Shown here: positions 7,058 through 11,496 of the stretch, piece by piece
Numbering within the stretch: the stretch's first letter is position 1
Layout: the number at the start of each line of letters is the position of its first letter
Source: an uncultured Clostridium sp.
Lineage (GTDB): Bacteria > Bacillota_A > Clostridia > Lachnospirales > Lachnospiraceae
NCBI GenBank assembly: GCA_945836785.1
Contig: CAMAMD010000032.1
Span: 1 to 11,496, forward strand
Direction of reading: 5' to 3'
DNA: 11,496 bases
Notes under the pieces: generated by a model
Told to the model about the DNA's origin: nothing
Database searches by the model: none
The model's input: only the letters and a program-made list of their open reading frames with translations
Program-made: the position numbers and the translations under genes

Positions 7058-9169
7058 TCACACAATTCTTTTAAATTTCTTCTCAAGCTCACTTTCGCTG
7101 ATTGATATAATCGTCGGTCTTCCGTGCGGGCAGGTGTATGGATTGTCAAGCTGCAACAGTTGATCAATCAACGCATCTGCCTCGGCAAAGCTGATATGCA
7201 TATTGCCTTTTATGGATGCTTTACATGCCATCGTAGATAATTTTCGGATAAAAACATCATTTGACATATACCCGACATTATCCACCAGCGAGCCGACAAA
7301 TTCAAGAAACATCTCTCTTCCATGTAATCCATACAAATTGCTCGGCACAGCGTTAATCTTGAATTCATTCCCACCAAATTCTTCAATATCGTAGCCAATT
7401 TTCATAAACAAATCAAAATTATCCATAATCGCCTGACGCTCGGCATAGGACACCGTGATTACCATTGGAGGCATGAGTTGCTGGGAAAAGACTTCTTTTT
7501 CATGCAAACTGTGCATTAATTTCTCATAATTTACTTTCTCATGCGCAGCATGCTGATCCATAATATACAGATTTTTCTCATATTCAATCAGCCAGTATGT
7601 ATCAAACAGTTGACCGATTAAACGATGTTTTTTCCTCGCTTTCTCGGTAAGGAAGTCATCATCAAACAAGGAGGCCTGTTCACCTGTTATTTCTTTTGCC
7701 GCCTGTTCGTTTCGAATATACGCATCCACCGCCCTGTTGACGTGTGTTTTTTGTGTTTCGACAGCATTTGTCCGCTGGTCGGTATTTTTTGTATCAGTAT
7801 ACTTTTCTTCAGTACCCTTCGTATCGGCAGGTTTTGACGGCTCATATTTTACACCGTCGTCCTTAATAAGATTTAACGCTGCGTTATAGCTCTCTGTTTT
7901 GTTTGAAGCCTGTGTTTCCTGCTCTCTTGTCTTCGAAGCCTGCGTTTCCTGTTTAGCTTTCGTTAAATCTGCTTCTTTCTCCTGCTGCTTCAAAGCCTCA
8001 AGAATACGATATGTCGGACTGTATTTCCCTGCCCTGACATTCCCCTGCGGAATCATACTGGTCTGAGTCGGTGCATGCTTTCGCTCCGTCTCAAATGGCT
8101 CCGGTGGTTTCTCAGGTGCAGCTTTGCCTTTTTTGTCCTGTCCTGCAACTTTATTCTTGTCTTCGCCGTTTTCTTTCGGAATGATTTCCCTGTGTGTCAA
8201 TGTTTCCCTGATTGTACGGGTAATAATCTCAAAAAGCTCACGTTCATTGTCATATTTAAATTCCATCTTAGTCGGATGGACATTGACATCACATTTTTCA
8301 GGGGGAAGCGTAAGATACAGCACTGAAAACGGAAACTTGTGCTGCATGACAAATGTCTTATACCCCTCCTCAATCGCACGGTTGATGATACTGCTCTTAA
8401 TGTATCTGTTATTTATAAAATAATTCTCCAAGCCTCTGTTTCCTCTGGAGATAAAAGGTTTTCCGATATATCCCTCCATTCGGATGTTCTCATCGGCATA
8501 CTTCACCTCCAAAAGATTTAAGGTGATATCCCTGCCAAAGAGCTGATATATGGTATCTTTTATATTTCCATTTCCGGAAGTATCAATCTTACTCTGCCCG
8601 TTTACAATCAACTTGACGGAAATATCAGGTCGGGACAGGGCAATCCTTAAGACCAAATCATTTATGTAAGAGCCCTCCGTCATCGGAGATTTTAAGAATT
8701 TTTTTCTTGCCGGCGTATTATAAAATAAGTTTCTGACAACAATCGTTGTTCCGTCCGGTACTCCCACATCCGAAAAATCAATTTCCTGTCCGCCGTGAAT
8801 CACATATTTTACACCGGTCAGACTCTCCACAGTCTTGGTAATCATCTCCGTCTGCGATACGGCTGCTATCGTTGAAAGTGCTTCTCCGCGGAATCCGAGT
8901 GAGCATATGGAATTCAAATCATCTGCACTCTCAATCTTGCTCGTAGCATGGCTCAGATACGCGGTTTTTACTTCATCTTTCGGAATGCCACAGCCGTTAT
9001 CTGTCACGCGAATCAGAGATAGTCCACCCTCCTTGATCTCAACTGTAATAGAAGTTGCTCCCGCATCTATGGAATTTTCCAAAAGCTCCTTTACAACCGA
9101 AGATGGCCTCTCAATGACCTCTCCTGCAGCAATTTTATCGATGGTTGTTTTATCAAGTACTTTAATCAT
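7058..9169 (-). CDS. mutL: DNA mismatch repair endonuclease MutL
   Basis: MutL couples MutS mismatch recognition to strand nicking. The 703-residue product is complete. The N-terminal GHKL ATPase has ELLENSIDAGA (28-38, catalytic Glu31), DNGCGI (57-62), SHATSKI (73-79) and GFRGEAL (92-98). A charged, Thr/Lys/Glu-rich linker (about 330-505) contains a tandem repeat. The C-terminal domain starts near IGQLFDTYWLI (518-528). It holds the endonuclease motif DQHAAHEKVNYE (538-549, fitting DQHA-x2-E-x4-E), ACKASIK (648-654) and CPHGRP (680-685), and ends in FKRIV. QQLMPP (563-568) fits the sliding-clamp motif position known from B. subtilis MutL. This is therefore the nicking, MutH-independent type. 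The ATG at 9169 lies 3 bases after the mutS stop, with AAGGG inside the end of mutS eight bases before it, so translational coupling is likely. Confidence 0.98.
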   Translation of the reverse strand: MIKVLDKTTIDKIAAGEVIERPSSVVKELLENSIDAGATSITVEIKEGGLSLIRVTDNGCGIPKDEVKTAYLSHATSKIESADDLNSICSLGFRGEALSTIAAVSQTEMITKTVESLTGVKYVIHGGQEIDFSDVGVPDGTTIVVRNLFYNTPARKKFLKSPMTEGSYINDLVLRIALSRPDISVKLIVNGQSKIDTSGNGNIKDTIYQLFGRDITLNLLEVKYADENIRMEGYIGKPFISRGNRGLENYFINNRYIKSSIINRAIEEGYKTFVMQHKFPFSVLYLTLPPEKCDVNVHPTKMEFKYDNERELFEIITRTIRETLTHREIIPKENGEDKNKVAGQDKKGKAAPEKPPEPFETERKHAPTQTSMIPQGNVRAGKYSPTYRILEALKQQEKEADLTKAKQETQASKTREQETQASNKTESYNAALNLIKDDGVKYEPSKPADTKGTEEKYTDTKNTDQRTNAVETQKTHVNRAVDAYIRNEQAAKEITGEQASLFDDDFLTEKARKKHRLIGQLFDTYWLIEYEKNLYIMDQHAAHEKVNYEKLMHSLHEKEVFSQQLMPPMVITVSYAERQAIMDNFDLFMKIGYDIEEFGGNEFKINAVPSNLYGLHGREMFLEFVGSLVDNVGYMSNDVFIRKLSTMACKASIKGNMHISFAEADALIDQLLQLDNPYTCPHGRPTIISISESELEKKFKRIV
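7892..7951 (-). repeat. Two-copy 10-residue tandem repeat in the MutL linker
   Basis: Residues 407-416 (QETQASKTRE) and 417-426 (QETQASNKTE) are adjacent copies with a 30-base period. A 17-base core of each copy (7935-7951 and 7905-7921) matches at 16 positions, which suggests a recent in-frame duplication in the disordered linker between the ATPase and endonuclease domains. Confidence 0.8.
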
Positions 9170-9172
9170 ATC

Positions 9173-11496
9173 TTATTCCCTTAATCTGTCCTGCAGTTCC
9201 TGTAGATAAAGCATAGCCTTCATTGGTGTCATATTGTTTAAATCCATTGTTTTTAGCTCATTGGCAATGGAAAGTTCCGTTGGTGAGGAGAAAAGAGTCA
9301 TTTGATCATAATCATCTTTCTTCTCCTGTTTCATATCTCTGGTCTCAATTGCTTTCGCTTTAGACAAAATATCCGTATCAATCAACTGGTCGCAGATTTC
9401 TCTTGCACGAACCAGAACCTGTTCCGGTACCCCAGCCAGTCTGGCAACCTGTATACCATAGCTTCTGTCTGCACCGCCCTTTATAATCTTTCTCAGGAAT
9501 ACAATATCGTCTCCATCCTCTTTCACTGCGATACAATAATTATTGACAGCGGACAGTTTCCCCTCCAGCTCCGTCAGCTCATGATAATGGGTGGCAAATA
9601 ATGTCTTTGCACCTATAATATCTTTATCTGCAATATATTCAACCACCGCCCATGCAATGGAAAGCCCGTCAAACGTCGAGGTTCCGCGCCCTATTTCGTC
9701 CAAAATTATAAGGCTGTTACAGGTGGCATTTCGCAGTATATTTGCAACCTCATTCATTTCTATCATAAACGTAGACTGTCCGGAGGCAAGATCATCCGAA
9801 GCACCGACTCTGGTAAATATCCTGTCGCACAAACCGATATCTGCATATTCGGCAGGTACATAAGAACCAATCTGTGCCATCAGAACAATCAGTGCTGTCT
9901 GTCTCATATATGTAGACTTTCCTGCCATATTTGGCCCTGTTATAATAGATATTCTGCTCTCAACATTATTCAGATAGGTATCGTTTGCGACAAAACTTCC
10001 TCCCGACAGCATTTTCTCAACAACAGGATGTCTGCCGTTTTTGATATCAATTATGCCATTCTCGTTTATATTCGGACGAACGTAATTATTTTTCTCAGCA
10101 ACATACGCAAGAGATGCAAGTGCATCAAGCTCCGCAATATAATGTGCGGTCTTCTGTACTCTGGTAAGTGCCTCTCCTATCTTATCACGAAGCTCCACAT
10201 AGGTTTCATATTCCAGTGCATACAGTCTGTCCTCGGCACCGAGTATGGTATTTGATAGTTCTTCCAGCTTATCTGTGGTATAACGCTCGGCATTTGCAAG
10301 TGTCTGCTTTCTGATAAAATAATCCGGCACCATATCCTTAAAAGAATTCGTCACCTCAAAATAATAATCAAATACCTTGTTGTATTTTATCTTAAGATTT
10401 TTTATACCTGTTTTTTCCCGTTCCTCAGCCTCAAGTGCCGCAAGCCAGTTTTTGCATTCCGTCTTTGCCAGCTTTAAGTCATCAATCTGTTTCAGGTAGC
10501 CGGGTTTAAAGATTCCGCCCTCCTTCACTGTAATCGGCGGTTCCTCATCAATCGCTGCCTCCAAAAGCTCATATAAATCAGTTAACGTATCCAGATTATC
10601 ATAGATTTCACCGTAATAATCCGCTGAAAGCTCACGGAGCAGATTTTTGATATCCGGCAGATATCGAATAGAATTCTTAAATGACAACATATCTCTTGGA
10701 TTTGCTGTTTTAAGAGAGATTCTCGTCATAAGCCGTTCCAGGTCATATATTGTATTCAGATACTCTCTGAGCTCTTCACGGGTAATCACTGAATTGTTCA
10801 AAGCACCAATCGCATCCAGACGTCTCTCTATCATTTTCTTTGACAAAAGAGGCTGTTCAACATATTCCCGCAGCTTTCTTGCTCCCATAGCGGTTTTCGT
10901 CTTATCCAGCACCCAGAGCAGAGAACCCTTTTTCTGCTTATCCCGAAGGGTCTCCGTAAGTTCCAGATTTCTTCTGGTAGAAGAATCTATGATCATATAG
11001 GCATCAACCGAATATATTTCGATATGATTGATATGCTGCAGACTGTTCATCTGCGTATCATAGAGATACTGCAACATGGCGCCTGTGGAAACCACAGTCT
11101 CCTGAATATCCTTCAGTCCAAGTCCCTCAAGGCTTGACACATGAAAATGTCTTGTAATTGTATTTTCTGCAGTATCATAGTCAAAGTAATGTGATGGTGC
11201 CTCTGTCACAGATATATGCAGCTTGTCAACCACCGGCCCCATATTAAGTCCTGAACGGGCCACCGTATCCTGATATATAATTTCCGATGGCTGATACTTA
11301 TTAATTTCATCCAACACTTTCTCACCGCTCACAACACGGCAGCATTTAAATACACCGGTTGATATATCAGTCACGGATATGCCATACTTGAAATTATAAT
11401 AAGATATGCTCATCAAATAGTTATTTTTAGCCTCGTCCAATATCTCACTGGACATATTGGTGCCCGGGGTCACGATTCGGATTACTTCACGTTTTA
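9173..11496 (-). CDS. mutS: DNA mismatch recognition ATPase MutS, N-terminus missing
   Basis: MutS binds mismatches and small loops and recruits MutL. 773 residues are visible; the frame is open to the right edge, the first visible residues being KREVIRIVTPGTN, which corresponds to the region near residue 100 of other MutS proteins. The mismatch-wedge domain with its Phe-x-Glu motif is therefore mostly off-window. The GTG at 11473 is internal and not the start. Visible: the connector domain, core and clamp helices, Walker A GPNMAGKST (visible residues 520-528), Walker B LDEIGRGTSTFDG (from about 598), and ATHYHEL. QMTLF (731-735) matches the sliding-clamp motif seen near the C-terminus of other MutS proteins. 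The protein ends with the usual 'MTPMKAMLYLQELQ' helix. mutL follows after 3 bases. In relatives miaB commonly lies just upstream. Confidence 0.97.
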   Translation of the reverse strand, partial: KREVIRIVTPGTNMSSEILDEAKNNYLMSISYYNFKYGISVTDISTGVFKCCRVVSGEKVLDEINKYQPSEIIYQDTVARSGLNMGPVVDKLHISVTEAPSHYFDYDTAENTITRHFHVSSLEGLGLKDIQETVVSTGAMLQYLYDTQMNSLQHINHIEIYSVDAYMIIDSSTRRNLELTETLRDKQKKGSLLWVLDKTKTAMGARKLREYVEQPLLSKKMIERRLDAIGALNNSVITREELREYLNTIYDLERLMTRISLKTANPRDMLSFKNSIRYLPDIKNLLRELSADYYGEIYDNLDTLTDLYELLEAAIDEEPPITVKEGGIFKPGYLKQIDDLKLAKTECKNWLAALEAEEREKTGIKNLKIKYNKVFDYYFEVTNSFKDMVPDYFIRKQTLANAERYTTDKLEELSNTILGAEDRLYALEYETYVELRDKIGEALTRVQKTAHYIAELDALASLAYVAEKNNYVRPNINENGIIDIKNGRHPVVEKMLSGGSFVANDTYLNNVESRISIITGPNMAGKSTYMRQTALIVLMAQIGSYVPAEYADIGLCDRIFTRVGASDDLASGQSTFMIEMNEVANILRNATCNSLIILDEIGRGTSTFDGLSIAWAVVEYIADKDIIGAKTLFATHYHELTELEGKLSAVNNYCIAVKEDGDDIVFLRKIIKGGADRSYGIQVARLAGVPEQVLVRAREICDQLIDTDILSKAKAIETRDMKQEKKDDYDQMTLFSSPTELSIANELKTMDLNNMTPMKAMLYLQELQDRLRE
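9178..9182 (-). promoter_or_regulatory. Ribosome binding site of mutL inside mutS
   Basis: AAGGG lies in the last codons of mutS, eight bases before the mutL ATG. Only 3 bases separate the two genes, so mutL translation is probably coupled to mutS. Confidence 0.6.

Noticed and set aside
7041..7061. GTG start for miaA overlapping the mutL stop as GTGA
   Set aside because: The overlap is attractive, but only a weak purine stretch lies upstream. The ATG at 7040 has GAGGA at a good spacing and gives a normal MiaA N-terminus. Not fully excluded.
8835..9209. 124-residue open frame on the plus strand opposite the MutL N-terminus
   Set aside because: Shadow of the conserved GHKL ATPase region. It has no motif of its own and crosses the mutS-mutL junction in antisense.
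10647..11000. 117-residue open frame on the plus strand within mutS
   Set aside because: Antisense to the conserved MutS core domain, Ser/Arg-rich as expected of a reverse-frame shadow, with no supporting signals.

Overview
The window suggests a low-GC Gram-positive anaerobe of the Clostridia, most likely Lachnospiraceae. This is inferred from four things: the AT-rich codon use, strong GGAGG-type ribosome binding sites, the gene order (mutS, mutL, miaA, a YnbB-type PLP enzyme, a DUF4321-like membrane protein, radC, mreC, mreD, PBP2), and the very long clostridial form of PBP2. I did not identify a genus. Nothing here looks mobile, phage-derived or recently acquired.

All nine genes lie on the minus strand, so transcription runs from high to low coordinates. 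The right half is a DNA-repair and tRNA-modification block. mutS (9173-11496) has lost its N-terminus to the window edge. mutL (7058-9169) follows after 3 bases, and miaA (6081-7040) starts 17 bases after mutL. Next is a PLP-dependent enzyme of the 'aluminium resistance / methionine gamma-lyase' family (4770-6059). The left half is an envelope block: a small two-helix membrane protein (4476-4736), radC (3743-4435), mreC (2892-3746, overlapping radC by 4 bases), mreD (2365-2868), and the elongation transpeptidase PBP2/MrdA (1-2339), whose C-terminus lies off the left edge.

Gaps between genes are 3 to 40 bases. There is no non-coding stretch over 50 bases and no convincing terminator, so the window reads as one long co-directional transcription unit. 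One plausible internal promoter, a perfect extended -10 (TGGTATAAT), sits over the stop codon of the PLP enzyme at 4769-4777. It could give the membrane protein-radC-mreCD-pbp2 half its own expression.

MutS and MutL form a methyl-independent mismatch repair pair: MutL carries the endonuclease motif, and both proteins carry sliding-clamp binding motifs. MiaA prenylates A37 of tRNAs. MreC, MreD and PBP2 are core parts of the lateral-wall elongation machine. mreB, which often lies between radC and mreC, is absent here. No new biological system is evident. The points most worth a second look are the roughly 235-residue insertion in PBP2, the missing mreB, the unassigned roles of the PLP enzyme and the small membrane protein, and the putative internal promoter.
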